NCBI GenBank assembly: GCA_012522735.1
Contig: JAAYJU010000080.1
Location: forward strand, 1 to 62,682
Reading direction: 5' to 3'
From: Clostridiales bacterium
Lineage (GTDB): Bacteria > Bacillota > Clostridia > Lachnospirales > Lachnospiraceae
Length of the DNA: 62,682 bases
Part shown: in pieces, positions 46,286-55,849 of the stretch
Position numbering within the stretch: position 1 is the first letter of the stretch
Layout of the letters: each line of letters begins with the position of its first letter
Program-made: the position numbers and the translations under genes
Notes under the pieces: generated by a model
Databases searched by the model: none
Seen by the model: the letters and a program-made list of their open reading frames with translations, nothing else
What the model was told of the DNA's origin: nothing

Positions 46286-49200
46286 ATGTGGTATCTAAGA
46301 AAATTTATTAGTAAATTACTAATAGTAGCCATTCTGTCAGGATTATTTGGAATGGTAGAAGCGAATACACAAGGAAATATTTATGCAGGACAGATAACAG
46401 ACAAAACTACTCTAGCAAAATCGACACCAGTAACAAAACAAAAAATAACACCTAAGCCTACACTGGCGGCAAAGCCTACAGCAGCTGCAAAACCTGCACC
46501 GACGACAAATCCGATGCCAACTACAAAGCCACTTGTAAACATAAAGGATTCGTTGAAACCGAAAGTTGACATTAATTTAAATAAATACAATAGAGTTTAT
46601 CCCTATGCTAAACTTGAGAAACCTGCCAAGCTGGAGGGAGTAGAGATTGAGCTTCAGGATAATGTTGAATTCCTGCCTGCGGAAGCATCCTATAATATTG
46701 ATGAGGCTAATTTATCTTCCATAACAAGTGAGAGTGACATTGAGAATTTTACTCCTCAAACCGGCATACCTAATCATTTGGTGAATTTATCACCCTCAGA
46801 GAAAACTTATCAACCGGGAACAAATATACTAAAATTTAATGATAAATCCATCAATCTGCAAAAGGGTAAGATTTATATCGATGAGAACACACAGAGTACC
46901 TATAGAGTTATTGATGCTTCAGGTGAAGAAGCGGCAGTTGTACATCCTAAAGCCGAAGATGTTATTAAATCTATATACATTCCAAGTCAGGAAATCAGCC
47001 TGACCAAGGGAAATATAACTGATATGGCAGAGGGTGTTACTCTCGTGAATGAGGATGATAGTATATCTTCATACGCTTCAGATGGAATGAAGGCTGAGCT
47101 ACCTGCACCAGATACATCGAGGAATTACCATGAATTTAATATACCAGAAATGGTTTTGTTAGAAATGCCTTCAAAACCAGGGAAGCCTCCTGTAGATACA
47201 GAGCAACCGAAGGGTAAGAAGGAGCCAACCCAGAAGCCTACTCCCACACCTCATCCCGAGGATAGAGAAGCGGAAGGTACCTCTAACTCAGAATCCATCA
47301 GTATGGTGGTTAAGCTTAAGGGTGGAAAGATTAGGGTTTATGAGCCTAAGTTGATTTGTGAGGCAGATTGGGACGGAGAATTTAACCTAGGCTTTGAATC
47401 CATGACAGTGGAATCTAGTATATTGGTGGAATCAAAGATTAAATTTGAGAAGGAGATGTGTGTAAGGATATATGGCTATGGTTTGGATTATGACTCCGGT
47501 TCAGAGATACTGGGCAGAAGAATCGCAGCTCATATAGGCGTCGGAATATATGCAGTAATCGGAGTTAATGGTGAGATTACCATCACAGCAAAGATTGAAA
47601 CCGTAGGAGATATCAAAGGCGGAGTTATGGGGAACTTCTGGGGTGTTCTCGTGGGAGTCCCGTCTGCTTTGCCTTATGCCTGGTACGATTCTGAAGATTT
47701 TAAGGCAGCTATACTACTAAACGGAAAGATTAACGCTTGGGCATATGTAGGGCCACAGTTAACCCTGGATGTACTTGACTTCAATCTACTGACAGCCCAG
47801 GTGTGGCTGGGGCTGGAGGCCGAGGCTATAATTGAAGGTGAGGCAAGCGAGGAAAACGGTGCAAGCCTTCAGCTTGACTTAAGTGCTGATTTTGTTGCAC
47901 TTTTCAAGGCATGGCTTTTTAATAATCCATTTGAATATTATCTCCTGAAGCTTAGAATCTTCGAAAAGACATTTCAATTTAAAACTGGCTCAATGGTCGG
48001 TGGAGATTCAGTAAAAAATAAGGAGATTACGCCTGTCATTCAGGTAGACGCCCTCTGTGCCCATAGGGACAAAATATGGGGAAGTATCTGGTATGAGGAT
48101 GAGCTGGCAGGTGTGGTTGGTGCAGCAAACATACCGCTTAATATTGAAATGAATCGAAACGGAACAAAAACCACCAGGCAAGTAAACACAGATTCATTAG
48201 GAAATTTTGAGTATGAATTCACCGCTAATTATAGGCTTCTTCCTACAGACAGTATTTCATTAAGTATTAATCATGTTGTGGAGGATGGTGACCAAACCAC
48301 TACCTACAAAGCAAGTACCCTAAAAGCGATGAATCCTACAATACCATTTAAACCCTTTATTCTGGAAGCAGATGCATTTAATGATATTGTCAGCGGAACA
48401 ATATCCCCTTGTAAGACAGCTCTACCCGGATATCCGGAGGAAGAGCATTATGATGGCGAAATTAAAATTAATGTTTATGATGAGAATGGAAATCGCATTG
48501 CGAGTAAATGGTTGTCTGTAAATGATGGAACCTTTGAATACGAGTTTACTGATCCTGATGTTCTTGCAGGAGGGCACAAGGTAATTGCCGTACTTGATTT
48601 TGAAGGAGCATCAACAGATTCGGGTTATGTAGAAGCCAACCTAAACAACTTAGATTTTATAGTTGAATGCTTAATTGATGGTGTGGATGGAGGGTTAATT
48701 AGTGATTTACAGCAAAACAGAATGGGTGAGCATGGTATATTAGTAGAGAGTTTAGTTGCAGAGGGAGCTGTAACTAATCTGAAGAATTTGCTACCATATG
48801 AGGGCGATGTAACTATATATATCGATTATCCATTTGGAGCCGGTGGGTGGGAAAATAGTATTCCTATGAATTTAGATATGGATATACCTGATTTTTTTAA
48901 GTTATATAATACAATTGTCTCATTTGGAAAGATTGATGTAGATATTGACCTTGATGAGGAATTTGATTTTGACCTAGGAGAGGAATTTGATGAAGACCTT
49001 ACAGAGGATATGTTTGACAGACTGCTTTCACCTACGAGTGCATTCAGCTTTGAAGCAGACTCGGACGCTCTAGGAGATATGGGTAGATTTGTGTCCCGAG
49101 TAATATTTGAGATTGAATATGAAGATATTACAAAAAGTGTTATTTTTGAATTCACATATAAAGACCCTGATATAGTAGTGGGTCCTACAAATCCCGGAGA

Positions 49201-49627
49201 AGAAGCTATATATGGTGATCGTGAATCTAGAGTAAACTGGCCAGATGTAATGATTACTGTGGGACAATCGCAAATGAGAGTGAACGGTAGGATGAGATCA
49301 ATTGATGGCAGAGGTAACACCTCAGTCATGATGGTTGACAATGAGGTATTTGTACCTATTGAGGCAATTGTAGAAGCTCTTGGTGGGTCGGTGTCATACG
49401 GTACAAATCAGAAACTAACCGTCAAACTAAATAACAAGTCTGTAGTCAGCTTTAATGGTAAGAGTGCTATTACAGCTAACGGAAAGAAGGCAAGTATGGA
49501 AGCGGCTCCTTTCATGACCAGTAATGGTACGATGATGTTCCCAGCTACATTCCTTTCGAAAAATCTCGGGCTAAAAACTGAATGGTCAGCGGATACTAAC
49601 ACCCTGTCAGTATGGGTTGCAAAGTAA
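46286..49627 (+). CDS. Large secreted protein with C-terminal stalk domain
   Basis: The 1113-residue exported protein begins with a signal peptide (MWYLRKFISKLLIVAILSGL, cleavage after VEA). A Thr/Pro/Lys/Ala-rich linker covers residues 30-90, and a Pro/Thr/Lys linker is near 310-330. A mostly beta-rich middle part holds several Ig-like units. The last 130 residues are a copper-amine-oxidase N-terminal (stalk) domain (DNEVFVPIEAIVEALGGSVSYG). AGGGAGG lies 8 nt before ATG 46286; an upstream ATG at 46262 is not supported. It is probably attached to the cell surface or matrix; no enzymatic domain is recognised. Confidence 0.75.
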   Translation: MWYLRKFISKLLIVAILSGLFGMVEANTQGNIYAGQITDKTTLAKSTPVTKQKITPKPTLAAKPTAAAKPAPTTNPMPTTKPLVNIKDSLKPKVDINLNKYNRVYPYAKLEKPAKLEGVEIELQDNVEFLPAEASYNIDEANLSSITSESDIENFTPQTGIPNHLVNLSPSEKTYQPGTNILKFNDKSINLQKGKIYIDENTQSTYRVIDASGEEAAVVHPKAEDVIKSIYIPSQEISLTKGNITDMAEGVTLVNEDDSISSYASDGMKAELPAPDTSRNYHEFNIPEMVLLEMPSKPGKPPVDTEQPKGKKEPTQKPTPTPHPEDREAEGTSNSESISMVVKLKGGKIRVYEPKLICEADWDGEFNLGFESMTVESSILVESKIKFEKEMCVRIYGYGLDYDSGSEILGRRIAAHIGVGIYAVIGVNGEITITAKIETVGDIKGGVMGNFWGVLVGVPSALPYAWYDSEDFKAAILLNGKINAWAYVGPQLTLDVLDFNLLTAQVWLGLEAEAIIEGEASEENGASLQLDLSADFVALFKAWLFNNPFEYYLLKLRIFEKTFQFKTGSMVGGDSVKNKEITPVIQVDALCAHRDKIWGSIWYEDELAGVVGAANIPLNIEMNRNGTKTTRQVNTDSLGNFEYEFTANYRLLPTDSISLSINHVVEDGDQTTTYKASTLKAMNPTIPFKPFILEADAFNDIVSGTISPCKTALPGYPEEEHYDGEIKINVYDENGNRIASKWLSVNDGTFEYEFTDPDVLAGGHKVIAVLDFEGASTDSGYVEANLNNLDFIVECLIDGVDGGLISDLQQNRMGEHGILVESLVAEGAVTNLKNLLPYEGDVTIYIDYPFGAGGWENSIPMNLDMDIPDFFKLYNTIVSFGKIDVDIDLDEEFDFDLGEEFDEDLTEDMFDRLLSPTSAFSFEADSDALGDMGRFVSRVIFEIEYEDITKSVIFEFTYKDPDIVVGPTNPGEEAIYGDRESRVNWPDVMITVGQSQMRVNGRMRSIDGRGNTSVMMVDNEVFVPIEAIVEALGGSVSYGTNQKLTVKLNNKSVVSFNGKSAITANGKKASMEAAPFMTSNGTMMFPATFLSKNLGLKTEWSADTNTLSVWVAK

Positions 49628-49647
49628 AAAATAAGAGATAAATTTCA

Positions 49648-49692
49648 GGGACGCTTTAAAGCCATTAAATCTGGTATCGAAGCGTCCCTTTG
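49648..49692 (+). terminator. Terminator after the large secreted protein gene
   Basis: GGGACGCT and AGCGTCCC form an 8-bp stem, followed by TTTG. Confidence 0.7.
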
Positions 49693-49776
49693 TCATGCAA
49701 ATTTATATTCTACATTGACTTCTTATGCAAAATATATTTATTTTTTGTCTTTCATTGACTTGTTCCTCAAAGTACA

Positions 49777-49805
49777 TTTACATAAATTCTTTAAATCTGT
49801 ATAAT
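49777..49805 (+). promoter_or_regulatory. Promoter of the rha operon
   Basis: TTTACA (49777-49782) and TATAAT (49800-49805) are spaced 17 bp apart, 35 bp before rhaB. No operator or catabolite site is obvious next to it. Confidence 0.65.
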
Positions 49806-49840
49806 GAAATTAGTGAGTTAACAAGGAAAGGTAGGTTGCA

Positions 49841-51331
49841 ATGAATACATATTATCTTGCTGTTGATATCGGTGCGTCCGGCGGACGGCATATTTTGGGA
49901 TATGTAGAGGATAATAGGATAGTGACAGAGGAAATCTATCGTTTTTCTAATGGCATTAAGAATAGAAACGGCCATTTATGCTGGGATTATGATTATCTTT
50001 TTCAGGAAATAAAGAATGGAATGATTAAATGTAAGGAAGAGGGCAAAATACCTTCTAGTATGGGTATCGACACCTGGGCAGTGGATTTTGTCTTGTTGGA
50101 TGAGCAAAACCATGTGATTGGTGATACAGTAAGCTATAGAGATGCTCGCACAACAGGTGTAGATGAAAAGCTGTATCAGATTATTCCCGAGAAGGAGCTA
50201 TACTATAGAACCGGCATTCAAAGACAATCCTTTAACACCATATATCAATTATTTTCTATAAAGGAGCAATATCCTGACCATCTGGTATCTGCTAAGGCTC
50301 TTCTTATGGTACCGGACTATTTCAATTATCTGCTCACCGGAGAAAGGGTCAGCGAATACACCAATGCTACCACAACACAGCTTGTGGCAGCAGGGGAAAG
50401 AGCCTGGGATTATGATTTAATTGAAAGACTGGGATATCCTAAGGATATATTTATGCCCATTAAATCACCGGGAACATTAGTTGGAAGGCTAGTAAATAAG
50501 GTGGCAGAGGAGGTAGGTTTTAATCTAGATGTAGTACTTCCCGCTACCCATGATACTGGCTCTGCTGTACTGGCAGTTCCTTATGTCGGGGACAATCCCC
50601 AGGATGAACTTCTCCAGGATGATCCTCAGAATATATTTCCTGAGGATAGATGTTCTGAGGATGCACATCAGAATATATTTCCTCTATATATAAGCTCCGG
50701 GACCTGGTCGCTTATGGGGACCGAGTTAGATGAAGCACTTTGTAATGAGGAAAGCCGAATACATAACTTCACTAATGAAGGAGGCTATGGATATCGCTAC
50801 CGTTACTTGAAAAACATCATGGGTCTTTGGATGATACAAAGGGTAAAGGCTGAATTAGATGATAAATACTCCTTTGAGAGCTTGTGTAATATGGCAGATG
50901 AGAACAGTAGGTTTCCATCAAGGGTAGATGTGAATCATCCTGATTTTCTAGCACCAGACAGTATGATAAGGGCTGTTCAGAGTTATTGTAGGGATAATAA
51001 TCTTCAGGTGCCTGAAACACCGGGTGAGATGGCCGCCTGCATATATCTTAGCCTTGCGGATTGCTATGGCAGGACAGTCAAGGAGATTGAAGAATTGACA
51101 GGAAGAAGGTATTCTGCCATTCATATAATCGGTGGGGGAAGCAATGCAGAGTATCTTAATCGTTTGACAGTGGAAAGCACGGGGAAGACAGTACTGGCAG
51201 GACCCTCGGAGGCAACGGCCATCGGTAATATAGCAGCCCAAATGCTATATGCTAGGGAATTTACTTCTGTAAAGGAAGTTAGACGATCAATATATGATTC
51301 ATTCGGGGTGAAAAGATATGACCCTTTATAG
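49841..51331 (+). CDS. rhaB: Rhamnulokinase
   Basis: RhaB phosphorylates L-rhamnulose at C1. The 496-residue sugar kinase has the FGGY-family phosphate motif DIGASGGRHILG near residue 7, GIDTWAVDFVLLD, and HIIGGGSNAEYLNRLTVE. An extra acidic stretch of about 30 residues at 252-282 carries two QNIFP copies coded by an exact 15-bp repeat. It stands just before YISSGTWSLMG. The kinase motifs are intact, so it is probably active. AAGGAAAGG lies upstream. It is the first gene of rhaB-rhaA-rhaD. Confidence 0.95.
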   Translation: MNTYYLAVDIGASGGRHILGYVEDNRIVTEEIYRFSNGIKNRNGHLCWDYDYLFQEIKNGMIKCKEEGKIPSSMGIDTWAVDFVLLDEQNHVIGDTVSYRDARTTGVDEKLYQIIPEKELYYRTGIQRQSFNTIYQLFSIKEQYPDHLVSAKALLMVPDYFNYLLTGERVSEYTNATTTQLVAAGERAWDYDLIERLGYPKDIFMPIKSPGTLVGRLVNKVAEEVGFNLDVVLPATHDTGSAVLAVPYVGDNPQDELLQDDPQNIFPEDRCSEDAHQNIFPLYISSGTWSLMGTELDEALCNEESRIHNFTNEGGYGYRYRYLKNIMGLWMIQRVKAELDDKYSFESLCNMADENSRFPSRVDVNHPDFLAPDSMIRAVQSYCRDNNLQVPETPGEMAACIYLSLADCYGRTVKEIEELTGRRYSAIHIIGGGSNAEYLNRLTVESTGKTVLAGPSEATAIGNIAAQMLYAREFTSVKEVRRSIYDSFGVKRYDPL

Positions 51332-51453
51332 CATATTTGAAAGTATATACTTAATAACACACTAAGGACATTCTTAACTTTAGTCAAGAGAGGTTCAAAG
51401 TATAGTAGTATATGGTTAGTCAGGTGAAATATTTTAATAAATTGGAGGATAAT

Positions 51454-52710
51454 ATGGATATTGTGAAGCGCTACCAAGAAGCTAAAGAACTATATAAGCA
51501 AATCGGAGTAGATACTGAGCATGCAATCAAAAAGCTTTCAGAGGTCTCTATCTCTATGCACTGCTGGCAGGGAGATGATGTGACAGGCTTTGAAGGAGCA
51601 AGGGGACTATCAGGAGGGATACAGGCTACTGGCTCTTATCCCGGTAAAGCAAGGACTCCCAAGGAGCTTATGGACGATATGGACATGGCTCTATCCTTAA
51701 TCCCCGGAACCCATAGGATAAATCTTCACGCAAGCTACGGTGTATTCGAAGAGGGAAATTCAGCTGATAGAGACAAGATAATACCCGAGCATTTTAAGCC
51801 ATGGGTGGAATATGCAAGAGAAAGAAATTTGGGAATCGATTTTAATCCAACATTCTTCTCTCATCCTCTGGCAGATTCGGGGCTAACCTTATCCCATCCG
51901 GATGAAAGGATAAGGAGATTTTGGATTAATCACGGTAAGGCATGTCTGAAGATATCCGAATATATAGGTAAAGAGCTTAATAAGCCCTGCCTTATGAATA
52001 TATGGGTACCCGATGGTTATAAGGATATACCTGCGGACAGATATTCACCGAGAAAAAGACTTATGGATTCCTTGGATGAGATATTATCGACAGATTATAA
52101 GAAAGAATATGTTCGTATATCTGTAGAATCCAAGGTATTTGGCATCGGCCTAGAATCATATACCGTGGGCTCCCATGAATTCTATATGAATTATGCTTCC
52201 ACCAGAGGCGTGCTTTGCCTATTGGATAGCGGCCATTACCACCCAACCGAAACTATATCAGATAAAATCCCGTCATTATTATTATTCTCAGATAAGCTAG
52301 CACTCCATGTGACCAGGGCGGTGCGATGGGATAGTGATCACGTGGTTTTATTTGATGATGAGCTTAGGGAGATTGCCAAGGAAATTATCCGAAACAATGC
52401 TCTAGATAAGGTCTTGATTGGCTTGGATTATTTTGATGCAAGCATCAATCGCATTAGTGCTTGGGTAGTTGGAATGAGAAATATGATGAGGGCAATGCTC
52501 TATGCCTTGCTGCTTCCCAATGAGAGGCTGGCTCAATATCAAAGCGAAGGTAATTTTACCGAACAGATGATTCTTCAGGAGGAGTTAAAGTCTTATCCCT
52601 TCGGAGATGTATGGGATTTCTTTTGTGAGAAGATGGGGGTTCCCGTAAGGGAGAAGTGGTATATGAAGGTTAAGGAATATGAAGACAAGGTACTAGTAAA
52701 AAGAGTATAG
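51454..52710 (+). CDS. rhaA: L-rhamnose isomerase
   Basis: RhaA turns L-rhamnose into L-rhamnulose using metal ions. The 418-residue protein has the expected length and motifs, including ISMHCWQGDDVTGFE, HASYGVFE, INHGKACLKISEYIG, the metal-binding ALHVTRAVRWDSDHVVLFDDEL, and LDYFDASINRISAW. The frame is open from 51412, but GGAGG lies just before ATG 51454. It is the second gene of the operon. Confidence 0.98.
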   Translation: MDIVKRYQEAKELYKQIGVDTEHAIKKLSEVSISMHCWQGDDVTGFEGARGLSGGIQATGSYPGKARTPKELMDDMDMALSLIPGTHRINLHASYGVFEEGNSADRDKIIPEHFKPWVEYARERNLGIDFNPTFFSHPLADSGLTLSHPDERIRRFWINHGKACLKISEYIGKELNKPCLMNIWVPDGYKDIPADRYSPRKRLMDSLDEILSTDYKKEYVRISVESKVFGIGLESYTVGSHEFYMNYASTRGVLCLLDSGHYHPTETISDKIPSLLLFSDKLALHVTRAVRWDSDHVVLFDDELREIAKEIIRNNALDKVLIGLDYFDASINRISAWVVGMRNMMRAMLYALLLPNERLAQYQSEGNFTEQMILQEELKSYPFGDVWDFFCEKMGVPVREKWYMKVKEYEDKVLVKRV

Positions 52711-52729
52711 GCGTTTTGGAGGAGAAAAT

Positions 52730-53551
52730 ATGGATTTATTAAAGGAAGAATTTATCAGGGAATTTATAGACATAACAAATGAGGGATATCAAAAGGGCTG
52801 GCATGAAAGAAACGGTGGTAATGCTAGCTACCGCATTAAGCCAGAGGAGATTGAGCATATTAAGCCCTATCTTACATATGATAAGCCATATGATAAAATC
52901 GGTGTCTCGGTTCCTAATCTTAAGGGAGAATATTTTCTGATTACCGGAAGTGGCAAATATTTTCGTAAGATAAAAAATAAACCCGATGAAAATCTTGCGA
53001 TTATTGAGATTGATTCTAGCGGTCAGAATTATCGCCTAGTTTGGGGACTGACCAAGGGAGGCAGACCGACAAGTGAGCTTCCTACTCACCTTATGAATCA
53101 TTCCGTTAAAAAGGATAGAACTCATAATAGCCATAGGGTTATATACCACTGTCATCCGGCAAATGTTATTGCATTAACCTTTGTACTTCCCTTAGAGGAT
53201 GCTGTGTTTACACGGGAGCTATGGGAGATGGCCACCGAATGTCCTGTGGTATTTCCCGATGGAATCGGTGTAGTTGATTGGATGGTACCCGGTGGACGAG
53301 ATATAGCCCTGTCCACAAGCAAATTGATGGAGAAATACAATGTGGCCATATGGGCCCACCATGGAATATTCTGTTCTGGAGAGGATTTTGACGAAACTTT
53401 CGGATTGGTGGAGACTGTGGAAAAATCAGCCGAGATTCTGGTTAAGGTCCTATCCATGGTAAATGAGAAAAGGCAGACCATTACACCTGAAAATCTAAGA
53501 GATTTAGCCAAGGACTTTCAGGTAAGTCTGCCGGAGGAATTTCTTCAATAA
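52730..53551 (+). CDS. rhaD: Rhamnulose-1-phosphate aldolase
   Basis: RhaD cleaves rhamnulose 1-phosphate to dihydroxyacetone phosphate and lactaldehyde. The 273-residue class II aldolase has GGNASYRI, the phosphate-site GKYF, ELPTHLMNH, the zinc histidines in YHCHPANVIAL and in WAHHGIFCSG. It is last in the operon, 19 nt after rhaA, with GGAGG upstream. No lactaldehyde reductase or transporter is adjacent. Confidence 0.96.
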   Translation: MDLLKEEFIREFIDITNEGYQKGWHERNGGNASYRIKPEEIEHIKPYLTYDKPYDKIGVSVPNLKGEYFLITGSGKYFRKIKNKPDENLAIIEIDSSGQNYRLVWGLTKGGRPTSELPTHLMNHSVKKDRTHNSHRVIYHCHPANVIALTFVLPLEDAVFTRELWEMATECPVVFPDGIGVVDWMVPGGRDIALSTSKLMEKYNVAIWAHHGIFCSGEDFDETFGLVETVEKSAEILVKVLSMVNEKRQTITPENLRDLAKDFQVSLPEEFLQ

Positions 53552-53658
53552 TAATATAGTTTTATAGTAACTACAGTTTTTATTTGTATTAATATGCAAA
53601 ATGATGTAAAATAATATAAAGATATTATATTATTCAATATACCTTTAGATAAACTATA

Positions 53659-53671
53659 GTCTATAATAGAC
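53659..53671 (+). promoter_or_regulatory. Palindrome over the -10 box of the HTH-TPR operon
   Basis: GTCTATAATAGAC is a 13-bp palindrome that contains the -10 box TATAAT (53662-53667). No good -35 box is seen 17 bp upstream. It may be a site for autoregulation. Confidence 0.4.
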
Positions 53672-53689
53672 CTTCCAAGGAGTAAAGCT

Positions 53690-54649
53690 ATGTATAAGGA
53701 TATAGATATAGATAGTAACAATAATATAGGCTCAGCGATACAGTATTTTCGTGAGACATATCATATATCTCAAAGCAAGCTATGTAAGGGGCTTTGCTCC
53801 GTATCGACCTTGTCAAGAATTGAAGCGGGAGAAAGAGATATAGATGCCTTTATATTAGAGACTCTTTTAGAGCGCCTTGGAAAAATTCCCTATCATTTTG
53901 AGCTGATTCTTACGGATTTCGACTATGAAGCCTATCAAAGCAGGATGGAAATCAATAAGCTGATTGAAGATGGAGCTATAGACGAAGCTCATAAATTAAT
54001 AAAGGAATACGATGAATTGGCATCCGATAAAGGTTCTCCCCATAGACAATTTGTAATGGTCTGCAAAGCAAGGCTTAATGAGCTAAAGGGGGGCAAGCCT
54101 GAGGTAACCATAGATATGCTAATGGAGGCCATAGCCTGTACGGTACCTGATTTTGACACAGAGGAGTTGGCAGAGTATTTTCTAAGCACCTCAGAATTTA
54201 ATATTATTCTGGATATATTACAAAGGATGATATCTACTGGTATGACTGATAGAGCACATAAGACCTTAGACCAGATTATCAATTATCTTTTCTGGCATAG
54301 TCAGATGGAGCAAAATATTAATATCTATCCAAAGATAGCAGCCATAGGTGCTAGGTTTTTATTAGAGCAAAATGACCTTGACAGAGCCTTGGAGCTGTGC
54401 AATAAGGGTCTTGAGATGAATAAGGGTAGCCGTAGAATTAAGTATCTTGGTAAGCTAAGCCTTATTAAGGCCCGAGCAACCGAGGGAAAATTTAAAGCTG
54501 CCGGTCTGTGGGAGACATGTGATAAGGGGGAATGTATCTGCCTCTATCTTAAGGCATATCATCTGTTTCATTTCTTCGATGATTATACTAAATCAGATAG
54601 AATCAAGAAGCATTTGCGGGAGGAGTATGGATGGGAAGATATAGATTAG
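53690..54649 (+). CDS. HTH-TPR regulator of RRNPP type (first)
   Basis: The 319-residue protein has an N-terminal XRE helix-turn-helix at about residues 12-60 (AIQYFRETYHISQSKLCKGLCSVSTLSRIEAGERDIDAFILETLLERLGK) and a helical-repeat C-terminal part with TPR-like pairs (RFLLEQNDLDRALELCNKGLEMN). This is the layout of peptide-sensing RRNPP regulators such as PlcR, Rgg and NprR. It overlaps the second regulator by 19 nt, and a convergent gene for an exported small peptide lies 8 nt past the second one. It is therefore proposed to bind the imported peptide and control the peptide promoter or neighbours. CCAAGGAG lies upstream. Confidence 0.8.
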   Translation: MYKDIDIDSNNNIGSAIQYFRETYHISQSKLCKGLCSVSTLSRIEAGERDIDAFILETLLERLGKIPYHFELILTDFDYEAYQSRMEINKLIEDGAIDEAHKLIKEYDELASDKGSPHRQFVMVCKARLNELKGGKPEVTIDMLMEAIACTVPDFDTEELAEYFLSTSEFNIILDILQRMISTGMTDRAHKTLDQIINYLFWHSQMEQNINIYPKIAAIGARFLLEQNDLDRALELCNKGLEMNKGSRRIKYLGKLSLIKARATEGKFKAAGLWETCDKGECICLYLKAYHLFHFFDDYTKSDRIKKHLREEYGWEDID

Positions 54650-55563
54650 GAGATATAGTTCGTATGACCAGAAAGTCTCTGTCTATCACCCAGGAGCAGC
54701 TATGTGAGGATATCTGCTCTGCGGAGACTCTTTCCAGGATAGAGACCGGAAGGCAAAATCCCAGCAAGGATGTATATGAGCTTCTTATGGAGCGAATGGG
54801 CAGGATCAGGGACCGCGCTTATTCCATGCTGTCTGTTTCTGATTTTAAGGTACTGGAGAAGATGCGACAGTTTGAGACGTGTATTCATATCTATGATTAC
54901 CATAGGGCGGAGTATATATTAGAGGACATTAAGAGGATGCTTGGGGGGACTAATCTTGATAAGCAGTTCATTATCCGTGCCGATAGCCTAGTAAATTATC
55001 GACTAAATCGGATTGATACAGATGAATTCCTAGAGGAGCTACAAAAGGCAATCCGTATAACCATTCCCAGATATGGAGAGATATCACTATCAAATTGGCC
55101 TCTCAACCATAACGAGGTAACAATACTATTAAATATATCCTCAGTCTATTCTGAAAAGGAGGACTATAAGAAGGGAATTGATATTCTGGAGGAGGTGAAT
55201 AATGCCCTAAAGCAAAGCTATATAGACAGGGAGCAAAGAGCTATCCTGCAGGTAGTAATTACTTCAAATTTATCGAAATGGTATGGTCAGATTGAAGAGC
55301 ATCAGAAGGCTATTGAGACTGCCTATGAAGGCATAGAGATATGTAAGGAGTTTAAAATCGGTAATGTTCTCCCTCATCTATTATATAATTATGCCTGGAT
55401 TATGGAGCAGCTAATAGAAAAGGGAGAGCAATCACCTGAGAACAAGAGAGAATGTATTAGCTATCTTAAGCAAGCTTATTATATAGCATGTGCTATGCAA
55501 CAGTCATATATGGAGCAGTTTATCAAAGGTCATCTAGCTATGTATCATGATATTATGCTGTAA
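54631..55563 (+). CDS. HTH-TPR regulator of RRNPP type (second)
   Basis: The 310-residue paralogue starts inside the end of the first gene, with GGGAGGAG at 54618-54625. The helix-turn-helix is at about residues 5-58 (LGDIVRMTRKSLSITQEQLCEDICSAETLSRIETGRQNPS). The helical part has clearer TPR pairs (NISSVYSEKEDYKKGIDILEEVNNALKQ and WYGQIEEHQKAIETAYEGIEICKEF). The two regulators differ enough to bind different peptides or sites. A tandem pair of such regulators is uncommon. The gene ends 8 nt before the stop codon of the convergent peptide gene. Confidence 0.8.
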   Translation: MGRYRLGDIVRMTRKSLSITQEQLCEDICSAETLSRIETGRQNPSKDVYELLMERMGRIRDRAYSMLSVSDFKVLEKMRQFETCIHIYDYHRAEYILEDIKRMLGGTNLDKQFIIRADSLVNYRLNRIDTDEFLEELQKAIRITIPRYGEISLSNWPLNHNEVTILLNISSVYSEKEDYKKGIDILEEVNNALKQSYIDREQRAILQVVITSNLSKWYGQIEEHQKAIETAYEGIEICKEFKIGNVLPHLLYNYAWIMEQLIEKGEQSPENKRECISYLKQAYYIACAMQQSYMEQFIKGHLAMYHDIML

Positions 55564-55571
55564 ATCCAGTA

Positions 55572-55727
55572 TTAAAATAAACCAGGGGTATCAACGACAG
55601 GTGCACCGCCACCTGCGCAAACTGTGATGCCTGCATCAAGATTTGCACCAGCCTGTCCAACAGGGAGTACAAAACCTAATACCATAAGTAATGATGCTAC
55701 TACTAGTAAACTTCTTAATTTCTTCAT
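55572..55727 (-). CDS. Exported small peptide, putative quorum-sensing precursor
   Basis: The 51-residue peptide starts at ATG 55727, with GGAGG 8-9 nt upstream. It begins MKKLRSLLVVASLLMVLGFV, a basic then hydrophobic signal sequence. Probable signal peptidase cleavage is after A-G-A (residues 26-28), releasing a 23-residue peptide with one Cys (Cys37) and ending GGGAPVVDTPGLF. It converges on two RRNPP-type regulators. Phr, PapR and SHP precursors are similar in size and layout. The mature active form may be the last 5-8 residues, but this is inference. It could also be a small bacteriocin-like peptide. Confidence 0.75.
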   Translation of the reverse strand: MKKLRSLLVVASLLMVLGFVLPVGQAGANLDAGITVCAGGGAPVVDTPGLF

Positions 55728-55820
55728 TGTAAAATCCTCCTTCAATTATTGACTGGTTAATATGGGGTTGCTTATGCGACCTGTAATTTGCTTTTTTTAA
55801 CAGCTCTGATAAGCAACTTC

Positions 55821-55849
55821 ATTATATTATGAATAAATATAAATTAACA
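55821..55849 (-). promoter_or_regulatory. Weak promoter of the peptide gene
   Basis: On the minus strand a perfect TATAAT (55826 to 55821) has a very poor -35 region (TGTTAA, 55849 to 55844) at 17 bp. Such promoters usually need an activator. The leader would be about 87 nt. The palindrome at 55848-55896 begins where the -35 region ends. Confidence 0.45.
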
